Shown here: piece by piece, positions 55,088 to 64,000 of the stretch
Numbering within the stretch: position 1 is the first letter of the stretch
Layout of the letters: the number at the start of each line of letters is the position of its first letter
Source of the DNA: Terriglobus roseus DSM 18391
GTDB taxonomy: Bacteria > Acidobacteriota > Terriglobia > Terriglobales > Acidobacteriaceae
Length of the DNA: 64,000 nt
Direction: 5' to 3'
NCBI RefSeq assembly: GCF_000265425.1
Contig: NC_018014.1
Span: forward strand, 2,790,001 to 2,854,000
Position numbers and translations under genes: made by a program
Notes under the pieces: generated by a model
Database searches by the model: none
The model's input: only the letters and a program-made list of their open reading frames with translations
What the model was told of the DNA's origin: nothing

Positions 55088-56410
55088 TTGAATCTCTCGT
55101 TCCGATCCGTTCGCCTGGCGTTTGGACTTGCTCTGCTGTCCGGCGCCGCTCTCCACGCCCAGCAGTACGACCTGTTGCTCCAGCACGGCCATGTCATCGA
55201 TCCGCGCAACAACATCGATGCCGTGATGGATGTTGCCATCAGCGCCGGCAAGATCGCAAAGGTCGCCGCCACGATCCCGTCTGCCTCAGCCGTTAAGACC
55301 GTCGACGCGACGGGCCTTTACGTGACGCCAGGCCTCATCGACATTCACGCGCACGTCTACACGGGCACAGGCGAAAAGAACTCCTACGCCGGCGACAACA
55401 GCATCTACCCGGACGGTTTTACCTTCCGCGTTGGTGTGACCACGGTCGTCGATGCCGGCGGCTCCGGCTGGCGCAACTTTGAAGACTTCAAGCAGCGTGT
55501 CATCGACCGTCAGCAGACCCGCATCCTCGCAGAGCTGAATATCGTCGGTTCGGGCATGCGTGGCGCTAAATATGAACAGAACCTGGACGACATGGACGGC
55601 GCGGCGACTGCAGAAGTGGCCAAGAAGTACCCTGGCCTGATCGTCGGCATCAAGAGCGCCCACTTCGAAGGTCCGGAATGGAAGCCGTATGAGCAGGCTG
55701 TGAAGGCCGGCACCATCGCCAACATCCCTGTCATGATCGACTACGGCGCCGACCGCAAGGAACGTCCTCTCTACGACCTGCTGACGAAGGTGCTCCGCCC
55801 CGGCGACATCTACACCCACGTCTACAGCGGTCTGCGCGAAGAGCAGGATCCCGTCACCCTCGGACCGCAGAAGGGCTTGATCGAAGGCCGCAAGCGGGGT
55901 ATCTACTTCGACGTGGGACACGGTGGTGGCTCGTTCAACTGGAACGTGGCGTACCCCATCGTCACCAAGTTCAAGTTCCTTCCGGACTCCATCTCGACCG
56001 ACATCCATATCACCAGCATGAACGCCGGTATGAAGGACATGCTGAACGTGATGGACAAGTTCCTTGCGCTGGGCGAACCGCTGCCGCTGGTCATCAAGCA
56101 GTCCACTTCAAATCCCGCGCATGAGATGAAGCAGGACCAGCTCGGCAACCTGTCTGAAGGCGCGATCGCCGACGTCGCTATTCTTCGCCTCGAGAATGGC
56201 AGGTTCGGATTTGTGGACATGAACAACGTCCGCGTCGACGGCAAGCAGAAGCTCACCTGCGAGCTGACCATCAAAGACGGCAAGGTGGTCTACGATCTGA
56301 ACGGCATCTCGGCCGATCCGTACGGCGCGCCGGCATCCAGCGCTCAGAAGCAGTCCAAGCGCTGGACAACTATGCACACGGCCTTCGGCAAGGACCAGGA
56401 AGCCCACTAA
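55088..56410 (+). CDS. Secreted COG3964-type amidohydrolase (deacetylase)
   Basis: The 440-residue metallohydrolase of the amidohydrolase superfamily starts at a TTG with AGGAG 5 nt upstream, and has a Sec signal peptide (LAFGLALLSGAALHAQQ). The binuclear-metal residues are visible: HxH in LIDIHAHVYTGTG (about 91-97), Lys in VGIKSAHFEGPEW (about 198), His in PGDIYTHVYSG and FDVGHGGGSFNW, and Asp in SISTDIHITS. COG3964 members, often misnamed dihydroorotases, hydrolyse acetyl esters or amides of hydroxy or amino acids and often sit near DgaE-like SelA genes. Here it is divergent from the sensor kinase and beside the exported SelA/RidA/RraA set. I infer deacetylation of an N-acetylated substrate. 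Confidence 0.85.
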   Translation: MNLSFRSVRLAFGLALLSGAALHAQQYDLLLQHGHVIDPRNNIDAVMDVAISAGKIAKVAATIPSASAVKTVDATGLYVTPGLIDIHAHVYTGTGEKNSYAGDNSIYPDGFTFRVGVTTVVDAGGSGWRNFEDFKQRVIDRQQTRILAELNIVGSGMRGAKYEQNLDDMDGAATAEVAKKYPGLIVGIKSAHFEGPEWKPYEQAVKAGTIANIPVMIDYGADRKERPLYDLLTKVLRPGDIYTHVYSGLREEQDPVTLGPQKGLIEGRKRGIYFDVGHGGGSFNWNVAYPIVTKFKFLPDSISTDIHITSMNAGMKDMLNVMDKFLALGEPLPLVIKQSTSNPAHEMKQDQLGNLSEGAIADVAILRLENGRFGFVDMNNVRVDGKQKLTCELTIKDGKVVYDLNGISADPYGAPASSAQKQSKRWTTMHTAFGKDQEAH

Positions 56411-56558
56411 GGCACTATTCTTATACCTGCAACCCCAGACGGCGTCCCTTCTAACGGACGCCGTTCTGACTTCAACAACATGGTTCCTCGGGGCGAGCTG
56501 TCATCATGGCTCTGACCTTCTTGCGCACCCCATCGGCGACCCGGAGCAAAAAACAGGT

Positions 56559-57878
56559 ATGAGTTCAAAGGCATCTTCAGTCCGCGTCCGGTATCTGCTT
56601 GGCTTTCTTCTCTTCGCACTGAGCGGCATTGCCTTCCTCGACCGTACGAACATTTCCATCGCGGGTCCGCAGATCAGCCGGGAGTTCGCCCTGGGCCACG
56701 AACGGCTCGGATGGATCTTCAGCGCTTTCCTGATTGGCTACGCCATCATGCAGGTACCCGCGGGCTGGATGGCCTCGCGTTTCGGCCCGCGAGCTGTGCT
56801 CACTATTGGCACGCTCTGGTGGGGCGTCGCGACCATCCTGGCGACACTGTTGCCGGTGGGCACACCCACCGCTGTCTTCTGGCTGATCGCACTCCGCTTC
56901 CTGCTGGGAGCTGGTGAATCCGTCGTCTACCCCGCAGCCAATCAGTTCGTCTCCAACTGGATCCCGGTTGGAGAACGCGGGATCATCAACGGCCTGATCT
57001 TCGCTGGTGTGGGTGCCGGTAGCGGTCTCACACCGCCCCTCCTCAACTGGATCATCACGCAGCATGGCTGGCGCGCGGCCTTCTGGTTCAGTGCGATCGT
57101 CGGCGTCTTCATCGGTGGCGTGTGGTGGTTCGCATCTCGCAACATGCCGGAACAGCACCCCTCGGTATCCAAAGAAGAGCTGCAGGAGATTCGTGCTGGT
57201 CTGCCGAGCACCTTGCCTACAGAAAGTGACCTCGTGGATGGAGCGACCGTGAACCCGGTAGCTCCGAAATTCGAGTGGAAGGCGATGTTTACCCGCAAGG
57301 ATCTGCCACTTCTCATGGGCGCCTATTTCTGCTTCGGATATATTTCCTGGATCTACTTCAGTTGGTTCTTCACGTACATGTCCGAAGTGCGCGGCTTTAA
57401 TCCGAAGTCCAGCGCACTGTTCACGATGTTGCCTTTTATCTCCATGACGTTCTTCTGCCTGCTGGGTGGCGCTCTCAGTGACCGCATTACGCGTCGCTAT
57501 GGTTTGCGCGCCGGCCGATGCTGGCTGGCTTCGGTTGCACTCTGCCTCACCGCGTGCTTCCTTGTCTTCGGCTCACAGGCAAAGAACCCGATCACGGCCG
57601 CCATCATTCTCTCGCTTGGCGCGGGTGCACTCTACCTCTCGCAGAGTTCCTTCTGGTCCGTCTCGATCGACATCGCCGGCAAGCAGTCCGGCGTCTTCTC
57701 TGCTCTTGTGAATACGGGCGGACAGGTTGGCGGCGCAGTTACCGCATCATTGACGCCATGGATCGCCCACGGCTTCGGCTGGACCTCTTCCTTCGGAACC
57801 GCAGCTTGCATGGCCATGCTCGGCGCCGCATGCTGGGCAGTCGTCAATCCAGCTCAGGTCCAGGCACGGGAAGCGTAG
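56559..57878 (+). CDS. MFS transporter, anion:cation symporter (ACS)-like
   Basis: This 439-residue transporter has twelve predicted helices. It begins RYLLGFLLFALSGIAFLDRT with NISIAGPQISREFALGHERL, the ACS pattern of hexuronate, glucarate and galactonate transporters. The MFS motif A-like segment is GWMASRFGPRAVLTIGTLWWG, and the motif GAGESVVYPAANQFVSNW is typical of the same group. A central cytoplasmic loop lies at about 205-235. Such proteins import sugar acids or other organic anions with protons or sodium. It lies about 150 bp after the deacetylase on the same strand, so it could take up the product of the extracytoplasmic pathway. Confidence 0.9.
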   Translation: MSSKASSVRVRYLLGFLLFALSGIAFLDRTNISIAGPQISREFALGHERLGWIFSAFLIGYAIMQVPAGWMASRFGPRAVLTIGTLWWGVATILATLLPVGTPTAVFWLIALRFLLGAGESVVYPAANQFVSNWIPVGERGIINGLIFAGVGAGSGLTPPLLNWIITQHGWRAAFWFSAIVGVFIGGVWWFASRNMPEQHPSVSKEELQEIRAGLPSTLPTESDLVDGATVNPVAPKFEWKAMFTRKDLPLLMGAYFCFGYISWIYFSWFFTYMSEVRGFNPKSSALFTMLPFISMTFFCLLGGALSDRITRRYGLRAGRCWLASVALCLTACFLVFGSQAKNPITAAIILSLGAGALYLSQSSFWSVSIDIAGKQSGVFSALVNTGGQVGGAVTASLTPWIAHGFGWTSSFGTAACMAMLGAACWAVVNPAQVQAREA

Positions 57879-58278
57879 CGCGTCCCGTCGCGCCTGGAGA
57901 GTGCGTTCTGTGCCACGCGAGCAGTTGCGCATGCAACAGCGAACAGCGAGTGGAAAGCCGACTGGACAGTCGGCGGTTCTGGTGCCCAAACCGGGATGCT
58001 TCATGAGCAGAAATATCCGAAGGTCTGCCAGACGGCAGAGCGAGCCTCCACCAAGCTGTAATTTCTTCGTACATGGAGAAAGCTGGCGTCGGTGATTCGG
58101 GAGATCAGCTTTCACGGTCGAGCAGCCTGCGGAGGCTATTTGCCGTCCTAAACTCGACATGGCGCCGTGCCAGGGTGTCGTTGCTTGGCCACTGTGGCGC
58201 TTGCGGAACGTCCGCAGGTAGAAATCCTGATTGCGCGCGCTGCAAAGCTTTTCTGGACCGTGTCACAAAATCCTGGCC
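57879..58278. other. Intergenic or decayed stretch, no intact gene
   Basis: After the transporter stop there are only short frames with no recognisable domain and no ribosome site. The right end borders a decayed gene on the minus strand. I see no IS ends, direct repeats or tRNA. Confidence 0.55.
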
Positions 58279-58885
58279 TTAGCGGACGGTTCCTGCGCCA
58301 GGAAATGCGTCGCCAAAACAAACCACTCTAAGCGTCAGCTTCTCAGAAGCTTTAGTCGGAACTGAGGTCTAATCGCTTCGTCCGAGGTAGGTGACGTGCA
58401 TCGAATATTTTTGCAGTATTCAATTTGATATGACGCAGCGACAGAGGCACCTCATACAACGTCTCTGCATAGCTCAGCCACGAGAGGCGCCAACCTTGTT
58501 CGAGGGTATGATCAGCAATGCCGTCGATGACCGCGTGATACATCTCCGGGTCGTTCGCCCAGGACGTTCCTCGCAACACATGCGGCTCGGCGGTGGGATC
58601 CCCGAGGTCATCATAGAAACCATTCTTCGGTGCCTTTTGCCAGTTGGCGATCTGCAACAGGCGGTCCCCTCGTTGTCCTTCTGACGGTAGCTGTAGAGCA
58701 AGCTTCATCTCCGCATCCAGCCAAGTTCTGTCGTTCAGGGGCGTCTCAATACGGTCCAGATTCGCACCGCGTTCCCAGTTCGAAGCGCCATACCTGGCGA
58801 CACTGAGTTGCAGGCCAATCTCGTGAAAGAGCTGATTGGCGAGATGCTCAAGGTCTGCACGTAGAGAAAGCTCTTGTCCAACTCG
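58279..58885 (-). pseudogene. Decayed remnant of a large conserved hypothetical gene
   Basis: The reverse strand encodes a C-terminal-like piece of a protein type seen in large acidobacterial/planctomycete hypothetical proteins. Features are LHRADL-like LRADLEHLANQLFHEIGLQL, YGASNWERGANLDRIETPLN, KNGFYDDLGDPTAEPHVLRG and WLSYAETLYEVPLSLRH. At a run of five T (58408-58412) the frame shifts: the continuing reading (KYSMHVTYLGRSD) is in another frame. It then meets a stop at 58371-58369 and goes on as TSVPTKASEKLTLRVV to a second stop at 58281-58279. The 5' part is missing; the sequence changes abruptly near 58885 to a receptor fragment on the other strand. The family assignment is from memory of the motif pattern. 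Confidence 0.7.
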
Positions 58886-59528
58886 ACCGTGTTGACGCAC
58901 CGAGCGGTGTAGGAGCGAACAACTTCCCGCTCAACTACTCGTCGCAGGCCTATAACTATCCCAGCCCCGAAGCGTACAACTGGAACCTCACCGTGGAACA
59001 GGAAGTCCCTGCCCTTGGCTTATTGACCATGTCCTACGCCGGCCGCAGGGGCATCCACCTGGAGAATATTCTGAACGCCAATCAGCTTCAGCCAGGAACG
59101 GTGCAGGCGAACCCCGGTGTCAACCAGGATGCTCTCCGTCCCTACAAGAGCTTCTCGAACATCAATCAAGCCACTAACTCCGGTGCGTCGAACTAATTGG
59201 TTCGGCACGTCGGCCTTCGTGACCTCGTATGACGTACTTACAACGCAATACGCGGGCAAGTTCGCTGGTCGAGGATCTCGTAACCAGATCACCGGACCCG
59301 GCTTCCAGAGCTATAACGCTGCATTGAACAAGAGCTGGACGCTTGTCCCCGGCCACGAAAACACGGTGCTCACCTTCCGTGCCGAGGCCTTTAACTTGCT
59401 CAGTCATCCGAGAGCGGATAAACCCGGATGTCGGCTATACCTCCGGCACCTTCGGCAAGAGCACCACAAAGGGCCAGACATACTGTGCAGACCGTCAGTT
59501 CCAGTTCAGTCTGCGCGTTGGTTTCTGA
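58886..59528 (+). pseudogene. Remnant of a TonB-dependent receptor
   Basis: The forward strand encodes three pieces of an Oar-like barrel in different frames. Frame 1 covers 58886-59196 with NYPSPEAYNWNLTVEQEVPA, then LTMSYAGRRGIHLENIL, and ends at a stop. Frame 2 (about 59180-59420) has AGRGSRNQITGPGFQSYNAA followed by VLTFRAEAFNLLSHP. Frame 3 (about 59420-59528) ends INPDVGYTSGTFGKSTTKGQ and RQFQFSLRVGF, the normal receptor C-terminus with its terminal Phe. An internal deletion between pieces 1 and 2 and a frameshift between 2 and 3 are needed. The N-terminal two-thirds is absent. Confidence 0.82.
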
Positions 59529-59549
59529 TACCCCTAGTACTCCACTTAT

Positions 59550-59590
59550 CCGGGTTCCACTTTCATAATGGAACCCGGTTTGTTTTGAGC
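59550..59590 (+). terminator. Intrinsic terminator after the receptor remnant
   Basis: Perfect arms CCGGGTTCCA / TGGAACCCGG with a 9-nt loop, followed by TTTGTTTT. It is retained from the former receptor gene. Confidence 0.85.
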
Positions 59591-59642
59591 CTAGCGCTTA
59601 AGCACACCGCAGAACGACAGCGGTTTCTGCCGACTTAGTCGC

Positions 59643-61223
59643 TCAGCGTTTTCGGGGTGGCGGCTGCACGTAGGATGAATCCTCCGGCTGCGTCACCGCA
59701 AACTGATCGTCGTCTTTCAGCTCCTTTTTCAGGCGGTATAGCTCCCGCTTCAACGCGGCAACTAGAGATTGTGCAGTGGGATCGCTGTAGATATTGTGCA
59801 TCTCGGAGGGATCATGCACGAGGTCGTAGCACTCCCACTGATCCTTCTTCCAGAAATAGATCAGCTTGTGCGTCTCGGTGCGGACACCGTAGTGGGCACG
59901 TGTGTTGTGATCGCCTGGATCGTGATAGTAGCGGTAGTACATGGCATGACGCCAATCTTTGGGTGTGTGTCCCTGCCAGACTGGAAGGAAGCTGCGACCC
60001 TGCATGTCGGCGGGCGTCGGGCGGCCGGCCGCGTCAAGGAACGTGGGTGCGAAATCGCAATTGATGCCGATGGCCTTCGAGACTGTGCCGGGCTTGATGA
60101 ATCCCGGCCAGCGAACTACGAACGGCATCTGGAGCGACTCCTCGTACATGAAGCGTTTGTCGAATAGCCCATGTTCACCAAGGAAGAAACCCTGATCGCT
60201 GGTGTAAATGACGATGGTGTTCTCTCGCAGCCCGTTGGCGTCGAGCCAGTCCAGCACGCGACCGACGTTATCGTCGACGCTTTGAACACAGGCGAGATAG
60301 TCGCGCATGTAACGCTGGTATTTCCAGTCTTCCAACTCCCGGCCGGTGATAGTTTTCTTCACGCCGTCGGACTCAATCTCGACTTCCATCGGCTTTGCAG
60401 CCAGCCACTGCTTCTGGTCCTCCGGTGACAGGCCTGCCGGTGGAACGATCTTGAGATCTGCGCGCGTCAGGTCACGAAAGACGGATTGCTTTTGTTCTCG
60501 CAGAGCATCGGTACGGCCCGCGTAGTCGTCGCGTAGTGTCGCCGGCTCGGGGATGTGGAGGTTCTCAAATTGCTTTCGGTGCTTTTCGTCTGGCGTCCAT
60601 TCGCGGTGAGGAGCCTTGTGGTGCGACATGATGAAGAAGGGTTTGTCCTGAGGACGCTCTTTCAGTGTCCGGATCGTCAGATCGGCGATGATGTCCGTAC
60701 AGTAGCCCTTGATCTGCGTGGAGCCGTCCTTGTCGTAGAACACTGGATCGTTGTACACGCCCTGTCCGGGGAGAATATTCCAAGTGTCAAAGCCGGTAGG
60801 ATCGCTGCCAAGGTGCCACTTGCCAATCATCGCGGTGTGATAGCCGGCGCTTTGCAGATACTTCGCAACGGTGGGTTGCGAGCCATCGAAGCGATTGAAG
60901 ATCGGCACACCGTTGAGGTGGCTGTACTTGCCGGTCAAGATGGTGGCGCGGCTGGGAGTGCAGATGGCGTTGGTGGCGAAGACATGATCCATGCGCATGC
61001 CTTCCCTGGCGATCCGATCCAGGTTGGGTGTCTGATTGATCTTGCTGCCATAGCAACTCATGGCCTGCGCAGCATGGTCATCGGTCATGATGAACAAGAT
61101 ATTCGGGCGCGACTTTGTCTGGGCCGCGTCAGCAGCGAGGCCTGTGAGCAGCGCACCCGCCGCAAGCGCTGAAGTCCCGATGAAGCTTCGTCGGGAAAGG
61201 TCATGGGATGAATGATCGGACAT
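59643..61223 (-). CDS. Tat-exported sulfatase
   Basis: The protein has about 526 residues from the ATG at 61223; a TTG two codons upstream is nearer to the GAGG. A Tat signal is LSRRSFIGTSALAAGALLTG. The formylglycine site is complete: Cys88 in NAICTPSRATILTGK (C-x-P-S-R). Metal residues are in PNILFIMTDDHA and in VIYTSDQGFFLGEHG, and the His in YHTAMIGKWHLG is present. It should cleave sulfate esters from a glycan in the periplasm. An anaerobic or FGE-type maturase must be encoded elsewhere. It lies downstream of the third receptor on the same strand, separated by a terminator, so sulfated glycans are a plausible substrate of that locus. Confidence 0.93.
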   Translation of the reverse strand: MSDHSSHDLSRRSFIGTSALAAGALLTGLAADAAQTKSRPNILFIMTDDHAAQAMSCYGSKINQTPNLDRIAREGMRMDHVFATNAICTPSRATILTGKYSHLNGVPIFNRFDGSQPTVAKYLQSAGYHTAMIGKWHLGSDPTGFDTWNILPGQGVYNDPVFYDKDGSTQIKGYCTDIIADLTIRTLKERPQDKPFFIMSHHKAPHREWTPDEKHRKQFENLHIPEPATLRDDYAGRTDALREQKQSVFRDLTRADLKIVPPAGLSPEDQKQWLAAKPMEVEIESDGVKKTITGRELEDWKYQRYMRDYLACVQSVDDNVGRVLDWLDANGLRENTIVIYTSDQGFFLGEHGLFDKRFMYEESLQMPFVVRWPGFIKPGTVSKAIGINCDFAPTFLDAAGRPTPADMQGRSFLPVWQGHTPKDWRHAMYYRYYHDPGDHNTRAHYGVRTETHKLIYFWKKDQWECYDLVHDPSEMHNIYSDPTAQSLVAALKRELYRLKKELKDDDQFAVTQPEDSSYVQPPPRKR

Positions 61224-61320
61224 CTTCAAGAATTCCTCGGATCAAGATTAGACTGCTACGGCACCTTGTTGCACCGACTGAGGTTGTCGCCGGAGGTGAG
61301 TCCGCTTCTCTCCAAGTGAA

Positions 61321-61346
61321 AACGGCCTCACCATGGTGAGGCCGTT
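61321..61346 (-). terminator. Palindromic terminator after TonB-dependent receptor 3
   Basis: A perfect 26-bp palindrome from 61321 to 61346 (arms AACGGCCTCACCA / TGGTGAGGCCGTT) lies just after the receptor stop. The minus strand then reads TTCAC. Confidence 0.7.
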
Positions 61347-61360
61347 CAGGTTGGGATCCT

Positions 61361-64000
61361 TTAAAAGAGCAACTTCGCCCCGAACTGAAGCTGCCGCGGC
61401 GTGTTGGCCTGTGATGTGATGGTGCCAAACGCAGTGGAGTTGACGCTGGTGTTGGGTGCGCCGAATTGCACGTGGTTGAAGACGTTGAAGGCTTCCGCGC
61501 GTAACTGCAGCTGCATGGTCTCGCGCAGGTGGAAGGCTTTGAACAACGAGAAGTCCGTTGTCACCAGGCGAGGCGAACGGAGCTGCGCAATATACGCGGG
61601 TGCGTTGCCGAGCGAGAAGGCCGCAGGCTGGGTGAAAGCGGACGTATCGAACGAACGGGTCAGACGGTCGTGGATGTCGCCGCCAAGTGTTGGGTTTGAG
61701 CCGTTCCAGTTGGCATACAGCGTCGGGTTGCCGAGGCCGGAGGTATTGCTGGCAGTGACCTGCAGTGGTGTTCCACTCTGCAGTGTGGTGATGCCGTTCA
61801 CCTGCCACCCCCCAATGAGTGCGTCCACCGCCCGGTTCATGTTCGTGCCGAAGGATCGGCCCACGCCGACGGGGAGTTCGTAGGTGTAGGCAAGAACCAC
61901 GCGGTGCGGAACGTCCTGTGAGGCGATGGCGTAGTCGTACATCGGGTTGTAGCTGTCCTGGTGGGTTACGTTTGAGTCGCGCGATCTGGAGTAGACATAG
62001 TTGCCTCTCACCTCCAGGCCGAAGCTCATCCGCTTTTCGAGCTGGATCTGCAGGGCGTTGTACTTCGTCTGCGCTCCTGTCATAAAGAGCGGTTGCACGC
62101 TGGTGAATTGCGGGTAAGGACGCAGCAACTGGGCACGGCTGACGCGTGCCGCGGAGAGTGCACCGCGCGTGATGGTGCCGAAGAAAGGGTTCGGCAGCAG
62201 ATCGTTCAAAGTCGCCCCAAGTGCCAACGCCGAAACAGGAAGCTGATTGAAGTCAATGCCGCCTTCGCGGCTCTGCTGAAGCTTTACCCCGTGATTGCCC
62301 ACGTAGCCCACCTGAACATGGAGCTTTCCAGGCAGTTCCCGATCGACGTTGATTGTGTACTGCTCTGTGTAGGGCGTGGGCGTGTTTCGCAACACACCTT
62401 GGATCTGTCCCCCAGCACCGGTCGCAACACCCTGTGCGGCGCCCGGTGCGGGCTGGAAGCCATTCGGGAAAGGGTTATCGAGCGTGTTCAATGGCGTAAT
62501 GCCGTCCAGTGAACCAACCCAGTCATTCTGCACGCGGAAGCCGAACGGTCCAATGGTGCCGGCGGCTGCCTGCGCTGACGGTCCGTACACCATGGCAAAC
62601 CCCGCATGGATCACGGTGTTCTTGTCGACGGAGTAAGCGAGACCGACGCGAGGCGCGAAGTTGTTCGCGTCCGTCGAGTACTGGTGCCGATCCTGCCCAC
62701 CGACTCCAACGAAGACCAGGCCGCCTTTGAGACCGGACAGACCAGACGCCTGCGCGAGGGCCGGTGACGCAACATTCGGATCAAAGAAATTCGTGCGGTT
62801 ATAGCGTTCCGTCCGCGGTGTATCCAGGTCATAGCGCAACCCCATACTCAGCGTCAGCTTGGGCATGATGCGCCAATCATCCTGCAGGTAAGCGCCGTAG
62901 TAAAAGCTTTGAGTCGCGGCATCTTTAAAGTTCTGAATGAGGTCTCCCGTTCCCGTGCCAAGCAGCATCGACGCGATGCTGTTTCCCGCTGCCGTGCTCG
63001 CCGCGTTCGGATTGGGACCCTGCGTGAAGCCGTTGGTAAATGCATAGTTGCCGGATGTGTCGCGTGTCTCACGATCGTTCACGCGGATCATGCGTGCATC
63101 CAGGCCCGCTTTCACCACGTGATTTCCCTTCAGCCATGTCAGGCTTTGCAACAGGCTGTAGGACATAAAGGCGTTGTGGCGATTGTCTCCATTGCCAAGC
63201 TGCACATAGCTGCTTGCCGTCACGACCGGAAAGACTGGAAGGCCGCCGCCGTTCACGACGGACGCGGGCAAGCCCAGGTCGCTCGCCTGGAAGCCGAGGC
63301 CTGCGTTGAGGTAGTCGTACAACGCGCGAGCAAAGCCGAGGCGAACGTCATACACCAGACTGGCCTTCGGCGTAGCCGTGTAGCCGAGGACAAAGTTGCG
63401 CATCCAGTTGCGCTGTTCGATCCGGTTCTCTGCCTGTGTGATCGCGGTCGGAAAGAAGGGCTGTGGGTTGTCATCGTAAAAGCGGTCGGAGTAGCGGCCG
63501 AACAATGTCTGGTTGTGCGGCAGTCGAGCATCCAGTCGAACGTCCCAGCTGTCGATGCGGTTGTCCTGTGTGCTGGTGGCGAAGAAGTTGTTCTGCCCCG
63601 TGCGAGGGTCTCCTGCGATGTTGGGCAGCGGGTAGTAGTTCATCACGTCTGTGCGACGCGGCTCTGACGAGCTTTGGGAATGACGTTGCCGGCGAAGGGG
63701 GTACGTACATAGCCGCCTGATCCGTTCGACCGCGTGGTGAAAGGATCGTAGATCTGTACGAGCGCACCCGCAGAGGTGAAGGTTTGCGAGAAGTCTCCCT
63801 GGCGCTGGAGCAATGTCGGTACAGATGCCGTGGTCTGCGTGGCCTGCGAAGCGCGTAACAGCTCTGCCGAGACCAGGAAAAAGAGCTTATCGCGAAGAAT
63901 GGGGCCGTTCAGCACGCCGCCAAACTGATTACGCTGGAAGGTAGGCAGCGCCCGCTTGTTGCGATTGGAGAAGTAGTCGTTCGCGTCCAAAGCAGAATTG
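61361..64000 (-). pseudogene. TonB-dependent receptor 3, frameshifted, cut by window edge
   Basis: An Oar-like receptor reads leftward from the window edge. The first piece (64000 to about 63650) is NSALDANDYFSNRNKRALPT to FAGNVIPKARQSRVAQT and stops. The second (63646 to 61361, about 760 residues) starts VMNYYPLPNIAGDPRTGQNN and ends RQLQFGAKLLF, a normal receptor end. The family pattern runs straight from one to the other (ARxSxVAQ-x-VMNYYPLPN), so a single-base loss near 63650 explains the break. Everything else looks intact, with long barrel motifs such as NFFATSTQDNRIDSWDVRLD. It is either a recent pseudogene or a sequencing error. The signal peptide and regulatory domain are outside the window. 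Confidence 0.85.

Noticed and set aside
1..64000. CRISPR arrays, rRNA, tRNA, insertion sequences and prophage genes
   Set aside because: I looked for regularly spaced repeats, cloverleaf patterns, transposase motifs and phage structural genes and found none.

Overview
The window is a GC-rich bacterial chromosome segment. It most likely comes from an acidobacterium of the Terriglobales (Terriglobus/Granulicella/Edaphobacter type). The pointers are very large Oar-like TonB-dependent receptors with an N-terminal carboxypeptidase-regulatory domain, many Tat- or Sec-exported enzymes of PLP, RidA, RraA and lactonase type, a DUF1800/DUF1501 pair, a squalene-hopene cyclase and a complete Tol-Pal operon. 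This assignment is an inference from gene content; no rRNA gene is present.

Region 1 (1-17.2 kb) is mostly housekeeping. It holds the 5' end of a squalene-hopene cyclase gene, ispH, a small metallothionein-like gene, recN, the Tol-Pal envelope operon (tolQ-tolR-tolA/tonB-tolB-pal-cpoB), a dapA-like gene whose catalytic Tyr and Lys are missing, carA and carB, a Rieske ferredoxin, a membrane-anchored alpha/beta-hydrolase-like protein without its Ser nucleophile, and a DoxX protein.

Region 2 (17.2-34.4 kb) has a DUF1800-DUF1501 pair, a fused 2-oxoacid dehydrogenase E1 alpha/beta, a secreted subtilase and a tandem array of four small secreted helical paralogues that I cannot assign to a family. 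These are followed by an MscS channel, the run chrA-queG-yihY-SpoIIE-type phosphatase, and a DUF2127 protein.

Region 3 (34.4-64 kb) is an accessory catabolic region. It has a secreted HNH-like protein, a lactonase and a CBM9-like protein, then TonB-dependent receptor 1, a short exported beta-propeller and a GH29 fucosidase. Facing these is a minus-strand unit: a propeller-type sensor kinase, a NarL-type regulator, TonB-dependent receptor 2, then exported RraA, SelA-like, RidA and SelA-like proteins. A secreted COG3964-type deacetylase and an ACS-type MFS transporter lie divergently beyond the kinase. A scar of two decayed genes follows, then a sulfatase and a third, frameshifted TonB-dependent receptor that runs off the window.

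The most interesting hypothesis is that the deacetylase, two SelA-like lyases, RidA and RraA form an extracytoplasmic pathway that breaks down an N-acetylated amino acid or amino-sugar acid outside the inner membrane. A 20-bp palindrome upstream of receptor 1 recurs in degenerate form at a similar distance upstream of receptor 2, which suggests one regulator for both receptors, possibly the adjacent two-component system.
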